DNA of 64,000 nt. It comes from Amanita rubescens (lineage: Eukaryota > Basidiomycota > Agaricomycetes > Agaricales > Amanitaceae). Below, one piece after another: positions 20,783-32,442 of the stretch (positions are counted from its first letter, which is position 1; each line of letters begins with the position of its first letter). A model generated the notes under the pieces. It did no database searches, was not told where the DNA came from, and was given only the letters and a program-made list of their open reading frames with translations. The translations under genes and the position numbers were made by a program. The stretch covers positions 105,821 to 169,820 of the forward strand of contig WION01000095.1 in the NCBI GenBank assembly GCA_015039365.1. Reading direction: 5' to 3'.

Positions 20783-23700
20783 TTGTCGATGAATCGCCCA
20801 CACGGAGACGAGACGCTCGGAATCCGCAGTCGCCCACCAAACATGTCAATAATGAAGAACTGCCAAACGTACATACGACTACGCCGCACATACACGATAT
20901 CACACCTACAACCATCTTTAATCAACCAACGATCGCTAATTCCGCTAACCCCGATGCCACTACACCAACGCCCGAAACTACCGACGCGCCGACCGTTTAC
21001 ACAGTTGGAAAGGGAGACAACCCATACCACTTGTCGGAGGAGCATTTCTTGGACATGTTGACCGCGCCCAGAATGATCGGTAATATACTCTTACCTTACA
21101 ACGGACATATCAGTACTACAGAGCTCGAATTTAATTTTGTCCCCGCCGCCGAAACACTAGCATATAAGAAAGTCGCCAACCGAATTAAGCCAGTCGCTAC
21201 CACGCTACCCGAGAAATTCCGAATTATCCGCCGCATCCCATCCGATCCCCTCGCCGATCTCCCTACCCTTCCGACACAGCCACCGGACTTTACCCCAGGA
21301 ACCCGATACACCGAAGAACGAATGCAGGCACAAAATATCAACCCCAATGGATTCTTAACCGCCGAAGAAGAAAAGCTCATCCACCATCTGATCCGCATAC
21401 ACGAAGAAGGCTTCGCATGGACCGAAGCAGAGAAAGGGAAGTTCTCCGACGACTACTTCGACCCCGTGGTGATTCCGACCATTGAACACGTGCCCTGGAC
21501 GCTAAAGAACATGCCGATTCCGCCTGGCAAATACAACGAGATCGTACGCATCATCAAAGACAAAATCGCTTCCGGAGTCTACGAACCGTCCAGCTCATCC
21601 TATCGGTCCCGCTGGTTCTGCGTTTACAAGAAAGACGGGAAGTCATTGCGCATCGTCCACGACCTACAACCGCTTAACGCCGTCACTATCAAAGACTCTG
21701 GACAGCCGCCGAACGTAGAACTACTCGCCGAGTCATTTGGTGGGTACTCATGTTATGCTACCTTTGATCTGTTCGTCGGTTTTGACCAGCGCCGCCTTGC
21801 CACCGAATCCCGAGACCTTACGACCTTCCAAACGCCTCTCGGTACCTTCCGCCTCACGTCTATTCCGATGGGATACACCAACTCGATGCAGATCCAGCAC
21901 GGCGACCTCACCTATATCCTTCAAGATGAAATTCCGCATGTCACCAAACCCTTCGTCGACGACTGCCCCTGTAAAGGACCGAAAACCCGCTACGAGCTCC
22001 CCGACGGAACCTTCGAGACCATCCCCGAAAATTCTGGCATCCGACGCTTCGTATGGGAACACATCCAGAACATTAACCGAGTTATCCAACGCGTCAAACA
22101 CGCCGGCGGTACCTTTTCCGGAAAGAAGTCATTTTTCTGTATTCCAGAAGCAATCGTCGTCGGACACAAATGCACTTACGAAGGACGCCTTCCGGACGAC
22201 TCACGAATCGAAAAGATCAGGAACTGGCCTATCCCCGAATCTATCACCGAAGTTAGAGGTTTTCTAGGAACTATGGGCACCATCCGCATCTACGTCAAAG
22301 ACTATGCCGAACACGCTCGCTCACTCTCGGAACTCCTACGGAAGGGCGTCGAGTTCGAATTTATTGGTCACCATATCGCCGCCTTCGAGAACCTCAAGCT
22401 CATCGCTATCAATTGCAACGCCATCCGAGGCATCGACTACGAATCACTTCTCGAGGTTATCCTAGCTGTCGACTCATCCTGGTACGCTGTCGGATACTGG
22501 CTATCACAGATCGGTCCCGACAAGAAGCGCTATCCGAACCGCTATGGATCTATTACCTTCAACGAGCGAGAACAACGATACTCCCAGGCCAAACTCGAGC
22601 TTTACGGACTCTTCCGCGCGCTCAAGGCTACCCGGATATTCATCATCGGCGTCAAAAATCTTGTAGTCGAGGTGGACGCTAAGTATATTAAAGGAATGAT
22701 CAATAACCCGGATATCCAGCCGAATAACACGATTAACAGATGGATAGCAGGAATCCTCCTCTTCGACTTCAAACTTCGCCACGTCTCCGCAAAGAAGCAC
22801 ACTCCCGCCGACGGATTATCTAGGCGCCGAGCATCCGAAGAGGACGAGCCCCCAGACGACTCCGATCCGGACGACTGGATTGACGAAGCTAACGCATTCT
22901 GTATCGAGGCCGCCAACTGGACTTTCAAGCCGCACCTCACCGCTGCATGCTACGCCACCGGAACTGACGGCCCCGACATATTCTCCCGATCCGAAAAGCA
23001 GTTAGCCCGAGACGCCGACATACTCAGGATTGAAGCCTACCTCAAAAACCCGCAACGACCGCCCGACATGTCAGCCGATCGATTCCGACAATGGCTCAAC
23101 AAGGCCAAGCGATTCTTTATTCAAGGCGACCGACTCTGGTACCGAGACGATCACCGCCGACACAAGCTCGTCATCCTCAACGACTCCAAGCGACTACAGA
23201 TCATACAGGAAGCACACGATGACACCGGACACAAAGGCATCTTCGCGACTCGCGCTCGTATCCGAGACCGTTTCTGGTGGTCCTCCCTTGACTACGACGT
23301 TAAATGGTACGTCCGGACGTGTCATAACTGCCAGATCCGAAACGCCCAACGCCTACACATTCCGCCGACTGTTCCAGAGCCCGGAGGTCTCTTCCGAATC
23401 GTACACATGGACACCATGAAGATGCCAGCGTCCGGCGGATTTACTTACATCACGCAAGCAAGATGCTCCCTCTCCGCATGGCCCGAGTACAAAATGCTCC
23501 GCTCCGAAAACGCAACAGCTATCGCCAAGTTCATATTCGAAGATATTCTCTGCCGCCACGGAGCCATAGAAGTCATTGTCACCGACAACGGAACGCCATA
23601 TGTAGCTGCTCTAGAAGTCCTCCGCCACCGATACGGTATCAACCACATCCGAATATCCCCATACAACTCACAGGCCAATGGCATTGTCGAACGCAGACAT

Positions 23701-24429
23701 TTTGACGTCCGAGAATCTCTCATCAAAGCAGCCGACGGTAAATCCGAGAAGTGGAGTCAAGTCGCGCCATCCGTATTCTGGGCCGAGCGCATTACGATAC
23801 ACCCATCTACCGGTTACAGCCCATACTTCATCGCCCACGGAACCGAGCCGACGTTGCCCCTCGACATTTCGGAAGCCACTTACCTTTGCCCGCCGATTAC
23901 ATCCGAGCTCTCGAGACAGGACTTGCTCGCCCACCGTGCCCGACAGCTACAGAAACGTCCGGCTGATCTCAAGATCATCCGCGACAAAGTCTACAAGTCC
24001 CGGCTTAACGCCGTTCGCAAGCTCGAGGAGCGCTTCCAGCATACAATCAAGAACTTCCGCTTCAAAAAGGGAGATTTAGTCCTCGTCCGCAATAACAAGA
24101 TCGATATGGAACTCGATCGTAAAACAAAGCCCCGGTACCTCGGACCGATGGTCGTCATCCGGAAAACCCAAGGAGGATCGTACATACTCGCCGAGACCGA
24201 TGGAACCCTTTCTAAGTTACGGTACGCAGCCAAACGTTTAATTCCTTACCGATCACGCAGTATTACACCGGGTGAGCGGCTTTCACAATTACTTGATAGA
24301 TCCGATGAGGAGCTTTATACGATGACACACGACTCGCCCGACGAAGCCTCCCTCGCTGACGGCGATGGTGATGGTTTCATTGATGAGGCACTAACGGAGG
24401 TCGATGACCTGCCTGAGTCTGAACTCTGA
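20749..24429 (+). CDS. pol: gypsy-1 Pol: reverse transcriptase, RNase H, integrase
   Basis: The open frame is 1226 codons and overlaps gag by 34 nt in the -1 frame. The true entry is probably by frameshift at 20773-20779. RT: VYKKDGKSLRIVHDLQPLN, then catalytic F-V-D-D-C near residue 402. RNase H: LAVDSSWYAVGYWLS and the later VEVDAK. Integrase: H-x-x-H and C-x-x-C zinc arm (HKGIFATRARIRDRFWW; CHNCQ) near residue 827, then D, D and E of the core at HMDTMK, VTDNGTPY and NGIVERR. The C-terminus (about 1100-1226) has a SH3-like integrase tail (KKGDLVLVRNN) and an acidic end but no chromodomain. The frame is undamaged. It copies element RNA and inserts the cDNA. Confidence 0.9.
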   Translation: MRSTYHQNGFLIVDESPTRRRDARNPQSPTKHVNNEELPNVHTTTPHIHDITPTTIFNQPTIANSANPDATTPTPETTDAPTVYTVGKGDNPYHLSEEHFLDMLTAPRMIGNILLPYNGHISTTELEFNFVPAAETLAYKKVANRIKPVATTLPEKFRIIRRIPSDPLADLPTLPTQPPDFTPGTRYTEERMQAQNINPNGFLTAEEEKLIHHLIRIHEEGFAWTEAEKGKFSDDYFDPVVIPTIEHVPWTLKNMPIPPGKYNEIVRIIKDKIASGVYEPSSSSYRSRWFCVYKKDGKSLRIVHDLQPLNAVTIKDSGQPPNVELLAESFGGYSCYATFDLFVGFDQRRLATESRDLTTFQTPLGTFRLTSIPMGYTNSMQIQHGDLTYILQDEIPHVTKPFVDDCPCKGPKTRYELPDGTFETIPENSGIRRFVWEHIQNINRVIQRVKHAGGTFSGKKSFFCIPEAIVVGHKCTYEGRLPDDSRIEKIRNWPIPESITEVRGFLGTMGTIRIYVKDYAEHARSLSELLRKGVEFEFIGHHIAAFENLKLIAINCNAIRGIDYESLLEVILAVDSSWYAVGYWLSQIGPDKKRYPNRYGSITFNEREQRYSQAKLELYGLFRALKATRIFIIGVKNLVVEVDAKYIKGMINNPDIQPNNTINRWIAGILLFDFKLRHVSAKKHTPADGLSRRRASEEDEPPDDSDPDDWIDEANAFCIEAANWTFKPHLTAACYATGTDGPDIFSRSEKQLARDADILRIEAYLKNPQRPPDMSADRFRQWLNKAKRFFIQGDRLWYRDDHRRHKLVILNDSKRLQIIQEAHDDTGHKGIFATRARIRDRFWWSSLDYDVKWYVRTCHNCQIRNAQRLHIPPTVPEPGGLFRIVHMDTMKMPASGGFTYITQARCSLSAWPEYKMLRSENATAIAKFIFEDILCRHGAIEVIVTDNGTPYVAALEVLRHRYGINHIRISPYNSQANGIVERRHFDVRESLIKAADGKSEKWSQVAPSVFWAERITIHPSTGYSPYFIAHGTEPTLPLDISEATYLCPPITSELSRQDLLAHRARQLQKRPADLKIIRDKVYKSRLNAVRKLEERFQHTIKNFRFKKGDLVLVRNNKIDMELDRKTKPRYLGPMVVIRKTQGGSYILAETDGTLSKLRYAAKRLIPYRSRSITPGERLSQLLDRSDEELYTMTHDSPDEASLADGDGDGFIDEALTEVDDLPESEL
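20773..20779 (+). promoter_or_regulatory. -1 programmed ribosomal frameshift site (GGGTTTT)
   Basis: In the gag frame the codons are ACG GGT TTT TAA. G-GGT-TTT is a canonical X-XXY-YYZ heptamer placed immediately before the gag stop. A -1 slip continues as G-F-L-I-V-D-E into pol. No downstream pseudoknot was modelled. Confidence 0.75.
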
Positions 24430-24538
24430 ATGCTCCGAGGATATGCATATAGTTTCGCTACAAAGTACAGGTACATTCGTTTAATCACTTCTTATTACAG
24501 GAGCCCGCGACGAGCACCGAACCCGAGTCCTCCGAATC

Positions 24539-25726
24539 CTACGCCTTGCCCTTGCCCTTGCCCCTGCCCTTGCTCTTCGCCTGGGGAACCTCCTCGGCCA
24601 TCTCCTCCCGTAACTCCTTCACGTCTGCCTTCAAGTCCTCCACCGACCGCTTGTAAATGTCCTGGAATCTCGTCAGCTTCCTCTCCAGCCTGCCGATACG
24701 CTCCTCGTAGCCCGCCTTCGTCTTGCCTGCTCCCGAACCGCCTTCAGAGCCCGTCTCCACGTCATCGGCCTCCTTCAGATCCGTCTTGCTACGCCTACGC
24801 GGAGGTTGCTCCTCCGGACTACTCCCAACCTCGATCTTCCGTTTATCCGACCGAGACGGCGTCTTCACCGACGAGCCCGATACCCCAAGTGCGCCTACAC
24901 CTCGCGCCAAGGACGACGGAATGCTCTTAGCAGCCGACGACGCGACGCTTGAGGATCGCACGACAGGAGCATCCGCACCAGGCATGGCGCACCTTACCTT
25001 CTTCGCTCGACAGGTATCGCATGCCGTATGGTCGCCAGAGAAGGCACAGGTCTTATTCAGCCTTACGCAAGTTTCGCAGCGCTGCGATTCGGGCATCAGC
25101 TGAGGGACCGCGACATAGTCCATCACCAACGTACCTGTTGGGAGGAAATCAACTCTGAACCGACAGCCGGAGCGACCTTACTGCGTGTACGAGGCCTTGG
25201 AGCAGGCTTCCTGAAATCCATGACCGGGGCCTCTGTGACAGCTTGACGGACGACAGGCGCACTCGGACGCGATGAGCCTCCTTGGATACTGCTTCGCGCA
25301 ACCGAACCGGAACCGATATGGCTCGCAGAGTCCTCTGGACGCAAACTCGCCCCGGAGGAGGATCTCGCCAGGTTCACCGTTGTGCTAAGTTCTCGTAGGC
25401 CGACGCCGAGCTTATCGTACTGGACGAGGCCATCCGTGATGACTGAAACGAGCTTCGTCGTTGACCCCGCATCCGCAAGCTCCCGGCTATACGTCCGGAT
25501 CTTCTCCTGGACACGTTCAGTTTCCGCCAACGACAAAGTACCCCTTACTCACCACGTCGTTCTTCGCCAGCTCTAGCCATCTCCGAACATCCGTCGCATT
25601 ACTCAAGCTTACGTCCCCCTCTGGCACAAGCAGCAACCGCTCGCCGAATGCCTCGACGTGCTTGTCTAGCCTGCGCGCCGTCAACTTCGTGATACTGCTC
25701 TCACCGCCTGCGGATACGGCCGACAT
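24539..25726 (-). CDS. antisense accessory gene of gypsy-1, Cys-rich zinc-type protein
   Basis: Minus-strand exons 25726-25553, 25506-25135 and 25081-24539, with introns of 46 and 53 nt (GTGAGT and GTACGT donors, CAG acceptors). Each exon is a multiple of three and the product is 362 aa from an ATG. Residues about 183-220 hold RCETCVRLNKTCAF and then ACDTCRAKKVRC, a C-x2-C-x6-C ... C-x2-C-x5-C arrangement reminiscent of fungal Zn-cluster or GAG-like Cys motifs. A Lys/Arg-rich linker, a predicted coiled coil (RLERKLTRFQDIYKRSVEDL) and a basic Gly-Lys tail follow. It lies between pol and the 3' LTR, opposite in direction to the element. Function unknown. A regulator of the element or a captured host gene are both possible. 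Confidence 0.72.
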
Positions 25727-25836
25727 GATTGTAGAAGAGGAAGAGAAGAACCCACCCTCCACTCCCCTCTATCTCTTATCGCCCTCTTATCTCCTCGGAC
25801 CTGACCAGGAGGTCAGTATTAAAAGACCCCGGGAGG

Positions 25837-26323
25837 TGTAACGAGCCGGTTCCGGCTACGTTGGAACCGAACACCGAAGCGCACCGCGTTCCGATTCTCG
25901 GCATCACATCACGCATCACGGAAGCTTCCGAAGTTAAACCTTCGCGCCGACGACCTTCGGCCACATTGCGACAGGGCCGTTCCCGCAACTTGAGCGATAT
26001 TTGAACGCAACGGGGCACCTAGACGCGCACGGACCATCGGACTCGGAGGAGGGCTCGTCGCAGGTAAGCCTCATGTCCTCGTAGTATATATACGGCATTG
26101 TCTGTAGTAGTTGGACATCGAATATACAGCCGGTCTCACTTCCGCTCTCTTTCTCGTTCCCTTGCGTCCGATTTCCGTTCTCCTTCTCGCTCGGTGACTC
26201 GGTCACCGTTCCGTTCCTTCTCCTTCGCTCTCGGCACTCTATCGCACTTAAGCACATCGGTCAGACCTCCGTAGCCCCTTTGGCCGAACACTGTTCCACG
26301 TCGGCCTTCTCTTTATTGTTTCA
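25837..26323 (+). repeat. gypsy-1 3' LTR
   Basis: 487 bp, same sequence as 17853-18339 by eye. Preceded by GGGAGG, a short polypurine tract. Confidence 0.92.
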
Positions 26324-28407
26324 CCGTTATGACGAGACGCCTTTTTGGCTTGTCTTTGTAGTTGTAGCTGTGAGAGAAATTCTCGAAAATCAGATTACTA
26401 AGCGTGCATATATAGTAGGTAAGCTTGGTCCGTGCGGCATCCTGCCAAGATATTCTCGCACTGTGGGAACTTTAGTGAATAGATTGGACATCGAATGCCA
26501 AATTTGAAATAACGCCGCGGTCTCCCCGCAGCGGTGCAGCTGTCATAGTACTGGGCGTCTTCGGCAACCTCATGACCTTAACCGAACAACAGTTCAATCA
26601 AGGACAAAAAAGAAAGTTGAAAGAGTTTTTTAACGATCTTCCGAGAGATCATATATAGAAAACATGCGTTTTTTGCCTATAGAATTGGAAGCGACGCCCG
26701 AGAACATAGCATTCTTACGAATAAAATGTCACAACCACAGGAACACATATATCCGAATTATAAGTAGCAGACGTAAGCAATAGTTAGGCGTACTCCAAAC
26801 TGTGACTATAGTTTGATCAAACATGTGCTTATCCCTTCATTGCCAGTTGATGGGCTCGGGCAATCAAATCAAGCGCGTTGTGATGGGCAAAAGCCTTAGT
26901 AATGCGAATGTCGACGAAAGAGGATTTACTGGTTACCCCCATTGAGTCGTTTGAATCTACAGCTTTCATAGAACGTGACATGCTTATTCCACCAACGAGG
27001 GTGCCTGGCGGTATCAACATTACTACGGTCTACATATCACATCCTCCATCTGTAACCACTCCCTCCTCCGCCTCGCCTCGTTGCCTTAGATCGAGATTTG
27101 GATAGGAACCCCCATGATTCTGACGGAGAGGTCGGCTCTGTCGATCCAATTCCGATTCCAAGTAGCAGTGCGTTGTTTATCGAATAAAAAGATATTTCCA
27201 CCAGTTTTGAGCGAAGACTTGAGAATGATCTTATAGTCACAAACGCGGAAACAAGAAAACAGGTAGTGCGAGCTTAGACATTCAATGGTATTCATATGGG
27301 GATGCCATCGGCCACGGCGGACGGCGCGGAGCGGCCCCCAGAGCGTAACTGTCTCATGTAAAAGCAAGAACTGGTAAGTTAAACGATATTTGTCCGAATG
27401 AACTTGACCCTTCTCGTAAAGGATCCCGAACTTTGACAAATGAAACTGAAGTGAAGGTGTGGTATATATTGGTGTGCCAATGCTCGTTGCTCTTTTCCGT
27501 ATGTCCATCCCAGATCCGTTGGTCCGGTTGGTCCGTCGTTCATTGTTTCACAGAAAGTAGTCCCGAGTTCGCTGGCACTGATCGGACATCCTAGTAAATC
27601 CAAGTCAGGAAGCACGTCAAGAGATAATGTGAACGGTACTAAAGCGTGGTAGCAAGAAACGATCAGACGGGAAGGATAATGCTGTACAGGATGAAGCCTC
27701 GCTCTGTGAGAAGTATGTGGATCTTGTTCTCCGGCAAATGATCCATGCGTTGTTAATGAAAAAGAAGGAGAGAGGAGGCAAGTTATGTGAGAGTCGAAGT
27801 CTTTACTTACGAGAGGCGCGCTGCTGAAAACTTTGTACCCCTGGCTCAGATGTTCGTCCAATTGGAGCATCGATACAACGTTGCTGTACCTGGTAGGCCG
27901 CAATATCGCTAGTCAATATAAATATAGGGGTTGTGATCTCATCGCCATTCACAAAAGATGACGAGCTGGATTCCGTTCCATAGATTTCCGCAAGTGCTAG
28001 GACAGACCGACACAGTGGTGCAGCTGTCATAATGGACGTCCTCGGCAATCTCGTGACCAAGAAGGTTTCGACACTTCAGAATCCCCGATCAACGAAGTCG
28101 CCTAAGATTCAGCGGGCGTTTAAGTGCATACATCGTAACAGACGTGTGAGTGGTACGCACGTGTTGAATTGAGAGCGTGATGCCGGAAAGAAGGTTATCC
28201 AAAATATCGCTGGTATCATGTACTATATTGATCCATCTAAGGACCTGAGGACATCGGCTCTTATGTGTACATGTTGATCATCAGGGCAGCAGACAGCGTG
28301 GTGGACCGGTAACTGTCGCGAAATAATTGACATACGGGGAATCGTTAAAAACAAGGTGCTCACGAAATGGCCTACTCACCCGCTCCTATCCCCTCCATCA
28401 CTATTGA
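26324..28407. other. alpha-gene downstream flank and degenerate block repeats
   Basis: Starts with the displaced 3' end of the alpha gene (CCGTTATGACGAG). About 26375-26460 resembles the flanks at 32550-32645 and 58795-58850. About 27090-27330 is a copy of the upstream alpha repeat seen at 31277-31560. Minus-strand frames at 27086-27508 and 27379-27903 read this repeat and have no domain signal. Upstream of the next gene, GTTAAAAAC at 28344-28352 is a TATA-like site shared by the beta copies. Confidence 0.5.
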
Positions 28408-29157
28408 ATGGTAAACGCGGCTTTCCCTACCCTTCCTGTCCATACAGTCAGTTTTTTTTGGCGTGACTATATTGCCAGGCTGATCGCACCAATCCATGCA
28501 GAACCTGCCTTGTCGCCAATGTACAGAAGCCATGGAAATATTTCTTCTCACTATCTCAAGAGTGAACTCAGAACAATTCAAAGATGTGATCGGAGCACTT
28601 GAACAAGCATTATCTGTGGCCCGGGCATCACGCAGTACCGTCGCGCCCACAAGCAGATGCCAGTTTTGCCTATTAGCGCCCGAGATCGCCCGGTATGACG
28701 CGTGCTTCGTATTCGAGAGTCTGACCTGTTCTCTCGAATCAGTATTGCAGAAAGTATACAGACCACATACGACAGTATGGCGACGGAATGCGAGTTGCTC
28801 TTGCCAATGAGTCAGATCAGCACGGAAAATCTCTCAAGTGAATGTCGCACGTTGAAGGTGTTATTACAGGTAAGGCCCATTTCAAACGAGCTGAACTCGC
28901 TGCGTATAATCTCAATCTAGTCAATCATCAATATCCATGATGAGGACGGGCCGGCAAACTCACTTTCCTCTACGTTGAGTGCAAGTATGCTTGACGGGGC
29001 TCACGATCTCAGGATTGACGGGGGAGATATTGCCAACGTTGTTGGATCTTCCAACTTTATCATTTTTATAAGGCAAGAGTTGGGGGTAGGGTTTCGTCGT
29101 AGCGTGTTGACTTTGTTGTCACTATTAGTGGCATGCATGTTCTTCCGTCTGCTTTGA
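28408..29157 (+). CDS. small four-exon tail-anchored family protein, beta subfamily
   Basis: Exons 28408-28446, 28502-28692, 28743-28869 and 28921-29157 give 197 aa with matching phases. MVNAAFPTLPVHT is followed by N-L-P-C-R-Q-C and later S-R-C-Q-F-C, so two CxxC pairs. Exon 3 reads AESIQTTYDSMATECELL then ENLSSECRTLKVLLQ, charged and probably helical. Exon 4 has DEDGPANS, MLDGAHDLRIDGGDIANVVG, SSNFIIFIRQELG, and a hydrophobic tail SVLTLLSLLVACMFFRLL. The promoter side keeps GTTAAAAAC about 60 nt upstream. Introns begin GTCAGT, GTATGA and GTAAGG. No known enzyme domain; a membrane-tethered small protein is inferred. Confidence 0.75.
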
Positions 29158-29379
29158 AATGATGTTTTGCATCACTGAGGCAAGTGCGTGCGGCATTCTT
29201 CGAGGATACCGGATAGGACTGCTAGCACAAAGGCGACGGCAACCCCATGCTTGAGAAACTCTAATGCGCGCGGCTTCCGCAGGTCGTGACTCAAGTGCAG
29301 CAATTGAAACCACTGTAAGCATTCAAGCAAGACAATGGCGAGAATAGTGGTGCTTTGAGACTCAGACGAAGGGCGACGA

Positions 29380-29765
29380 CACGAACTCAGCTTCTCTCTT
29401 TGTCTAGACCGCCCACGATGAGCAGCATCAGAGATATTGGATGATCGACTTTGTTATTTCGCTAGATTAACATAATAACCAGCTGTATAATAGAAAGACC
29501 AGGGTCGCGATGGGCAAGAGGGTCATTGAGGTACAGACAGTGCACAGACAACAACACTGTATGCATGCGTATCGATGAAATGGACAGATTTGGCATACGT
29601 TCGCGGGTTTGTGGGCGAGGGTGGTGGTGAGCTGATGGGCGTGGAAGGTCATGCATAGTTGGGGGTGTCAGAGGCGGTCATTGGCATGTAAAAGGCCAAG
29701 GGGACACACCTGCAGCCCCTGCCTACCCTCACTGGGATGCGTTAAGTGAGCAAAGAATTCTTGAG
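29380..29765. repeat. downstream block repeat, copy 2
   Basis: Matches 42650-43040 closely and 2254-2665 more loosely, at the same distance after a family gene. Confidence 0.75.
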
Positions 29766-31276
29766 TTCCATGGTTGACCAAGTTTGCCTCTGAGTATGAG
29801 GGAACCTAGGTGGTAGACGACATAACCAGCTCCAGTATAGCGATGACGGCGATGGGCTTTATGGTGGAAAAATCAACGTATATAACGATGGAGGAGGGGT
29901 GGATGAGATAATGGACAGATTAGTTGAAATCGGCGCGGTTGTTGGGTAAGCAGAGGGGGACGGGTCAACACATGCCATGTCCCAGTTGGGAGTTGGGAAT
30001 CCGAGCAGCGCCGATCAATGCATTGTCACGCCGAGTCTGTGACAGCAACATCCATTCAGGTGTGGAATAAGATTATACCCACCAATTGAAACTGCAGGGC
30101 GGGTCCGTAAGCTACCCCATGAGGAGTACTCTCAATGATCAGTGTTTGCATGTTCAGACATTTCAGGGAAATTTCTAGAAAGAAGCTATCAAGGACGTGA
30201 GCCAATTACCCAACCCAAAACTGGCCTAGTGGTCTTCGGATCTATTTTTAAGAGAAGTGTACAGGTGGGTTCAGCTGACGTACATATCCGATATTTGCGC
30301 GACGACGTGACGGAAACTCGTGGTGAAAACATTATGGATCGATCGGAAAGAGAATAAACTTTGCCTCGAATATCACCTAAGTATCGCTAAGTTGAATCGC
30401 GTCCCTGACCTTTCGGTTGTCGTGACTAGATGACGGCGGTGCTTCGGCTTCACATCTGATCCGGACGGCATTCTGGTTACTAAAAGAAGGCTCATCCTTC
30501 GAGTTGGCCCGATCTGTGGACCTCATGACATGGGCTGGGAAGAAGGTTTCGGGAACAGTGGTGAGCCATTCAAAGGGCTAACTTCTAAGATGGCTTGCAA
30601 ACAAGGCCAATCAATTCATCGCATTCCAATTACAACGAGAACGTCGAGATTCGGAGAGAACGATATAGGATAGCTGTGAATGAATCAACGAGGAGGTCGG
30701 CACCACCTAAATTGTCACGTTCTATAAGTTCAACAGGTTGTTCGAATTTATAGCTTTCGTTGGAGGAATGTCAATTGTGACCACTATGTAATTAAATAAT
30801 CATAGAGCACGCCCTGGGCACGAGGCATCTTTAGGTAGACAGGGAAGCTTGATCGAGATTGGAATCAGACGGTGACGGGAAAAAACGTCCATAACTCGAG
30901 GCTGCGGGACTATGTGTAGATCGAGATTTGCATAAAATCCCTATGATCGGACGGATAGGTCGGCTCTAGATTAGAAGTCGAATGCCAAATGTAAAACAGC
31001 GCCGCCGTTCCACTGGGTACGTAGCGACAATGACAAAAGAGGACTCGCTGGTCACCCCCATCGACAGCTATCGTAGGAGGAATGTCAATTGTGACCACTA
31101 TGTAATCAAACAATCGTACGAATAGTCGAGCACATTAATTATGGCCCTGGGCACGAGGTATGGCAAAGGGACAGGGAGGGTTGATCCAGGTTTGAGATTG
31201 GGATATCGATGCTGACGTTGCTCCTAACTATTTCAAGAAGAGGGAAAGACGTCCATCACGACGACGTGCCTGGCAG
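29766..31276. other. intergenic, partial block repeats
   Basis: No gene. About 30738-30800 and 31070-31130 share TAGGAGGAATGTCAATTGTG-type sequence. About 30917-30975 repeats the start of the alpha upstream block at 31277. Confidence 0.45.
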
Positions 31277-31560
31277 AGTGTAGATCGAGATTTGGATAAA
31301 ATCCCTATGATCGGACGGACAGGTCGGCTCTATCGATCCGATTCTGTTTCCGAGTAGCGGCCTGAGGGGATTATTCATTAAATTGAAATTTCCACTAATT
31401 TTGAGCAAAGACTGAGAATGACCTATAGTCACGCACAAATACGGAAACAAGAAAACGAGCAGTGCAAACTTGAATACCCCAACTGACATTCAAACGTATT
31501 CATATGGGGATGCTATCGGCGACGCCGGAGTCGGCGCGGCGCGGCCTCCGGAGTGTCATT
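31277..31560. repeat. alpha upstream block repeat
   Basis: About 280 bp (GATCGAGATTTGGATAAAAT ... TATTCATATGGGGATGCTAT) shared with 27090-27330 and 57371-57610. It sits about 100-400 bp before alpha genes. Confidence 0.75.
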
Positions 31561-31662
31561 GAGTGAATGGTTTGCTTCGCTTGCCGCACCATGAGTCCCT
31601 TCGTAAAAGACGCACCCAGCATATATCCCACACCCCAGTTCCTATCCCTTCATCATAACTAA

Positions 31663-32442
31663 ATGGTAAATCCCTTCTCTAGCTCCACTTCTGTCCGTGA
31701 AGTCAGTGTCCTTTTGTCATGATTGGGCTCTAGAACTTACGTGTCGTACTTCAATACAGAACCTGTGCCATCGCCGGTGCGCGGAGGCCATCGAAAGATT
31801 GCTTCGGTCCATTTCCGGAGGAAGCAACATCAGCTCAGAACCGTTCCGAGGTCTTGTTGTAGCGTTTGAGCAGGCGTTATCATTGGCCCGGACATCGCGC
31901 TGCGACGCTACATCCACTGGCAGATGCCATTTTTGCTTATTGACACTCAAAGTTATCAGGTACGACTTGTTTCGTCGTCGATAGGGGAACTGTACAGGTC
32001 TCTGACGTTTCCTTGACTGCAGCATCGCCGAACACATACAGATCAAGTATAATAACGTAATGAACGACCGGGCATTTCCTTGGTCAATACGTCAGTTCGA
32101 AGCCATCCGAGAGGAATTCATGGAAAACCTCACAAGCGAGTGTAACATGCTGAAAGAGTTGTTACAGGTGAGCACTTGAGCGCTGCCGGTGCTTCGAATG
32201 ACTGTTATGACACGATATGGTCAATCTAGTCAATCATTATTATACAAGAACGCGGATCGACAACACCTTTCTCATCAAATGCAAACCTGTTTGAGAGGGC
32301 GCAAGGTGCCAGGATCGAAGGGGGGAATATCACCAACATTGCTGGATCGTCTAATTCCGTCATCATTATCGGGCCCCACGAGTTGGGTGTTGGTGTGTTG
32401 ATTTTGCTATTAGTGGCGTGTCTATTCTTTTGTCCGTTATGA
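31663..32442 (+). CDS. small four-exon tail-anchored family protein, alpha subfamily
   Basis: Exons 31663-31701, 31760-31959, 32023-32167 and 32230-32442 give 198 aa. Exon 2 is exactly 200 bp, as in the alpha and gamma copies at 12, 17097 and 57783. N-L-C-H-R-R-C opens exon 2 and G-R-C-H-F-C closes the Cys set. Exon 4 carries LFERAQGARIEGGNITNIAG, SSNSVIIIGPHELG, then an 18-residue hydrophobic tail ending LFFCPL and TTA TGA. This copy shows the original 3' end that the alpha gene at 17097 lost to an LTR. A TATA-like CATATATCCC lies about 45 nt before the ATG. Function unknown. Confidence 0.75.

Larger units (their letters stand above)
17853..26323 (+). mobile_element. Ty3/gypsy LTR retrotransposon 1, full length
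   Basis: Flanked by 487-bp LTRs (17853-18339 and 25837-26323) that look identical where compared, TG...CA ends, and a 4-bp target duplication CCGT (17849-17852 and 26324-26327; 5 bp if the shared T is counted). It contains gag, pol in the -1 frame, and an antisense spliced gene before the 3' LTR. Integrase lies after RNase H, which defines the gypsy order. No chromodomain is seen at the pol C-terminus. Insertion is recent by LTR identity. Confidence 0.92.

Noticed and set aside
24430..25841. Plus-strand frames between pol and the 3' LTR of gypsy-1
   Set aside because: They are shadows of the better supported antisense three-exon gene.
27086..27903. Two minus-strand frames of 140 and 174 codons
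   Set aside because: They read the alpha upstream block repeat. The frame is not kept in the copies at 31277 and 57371, and no motif is visible.
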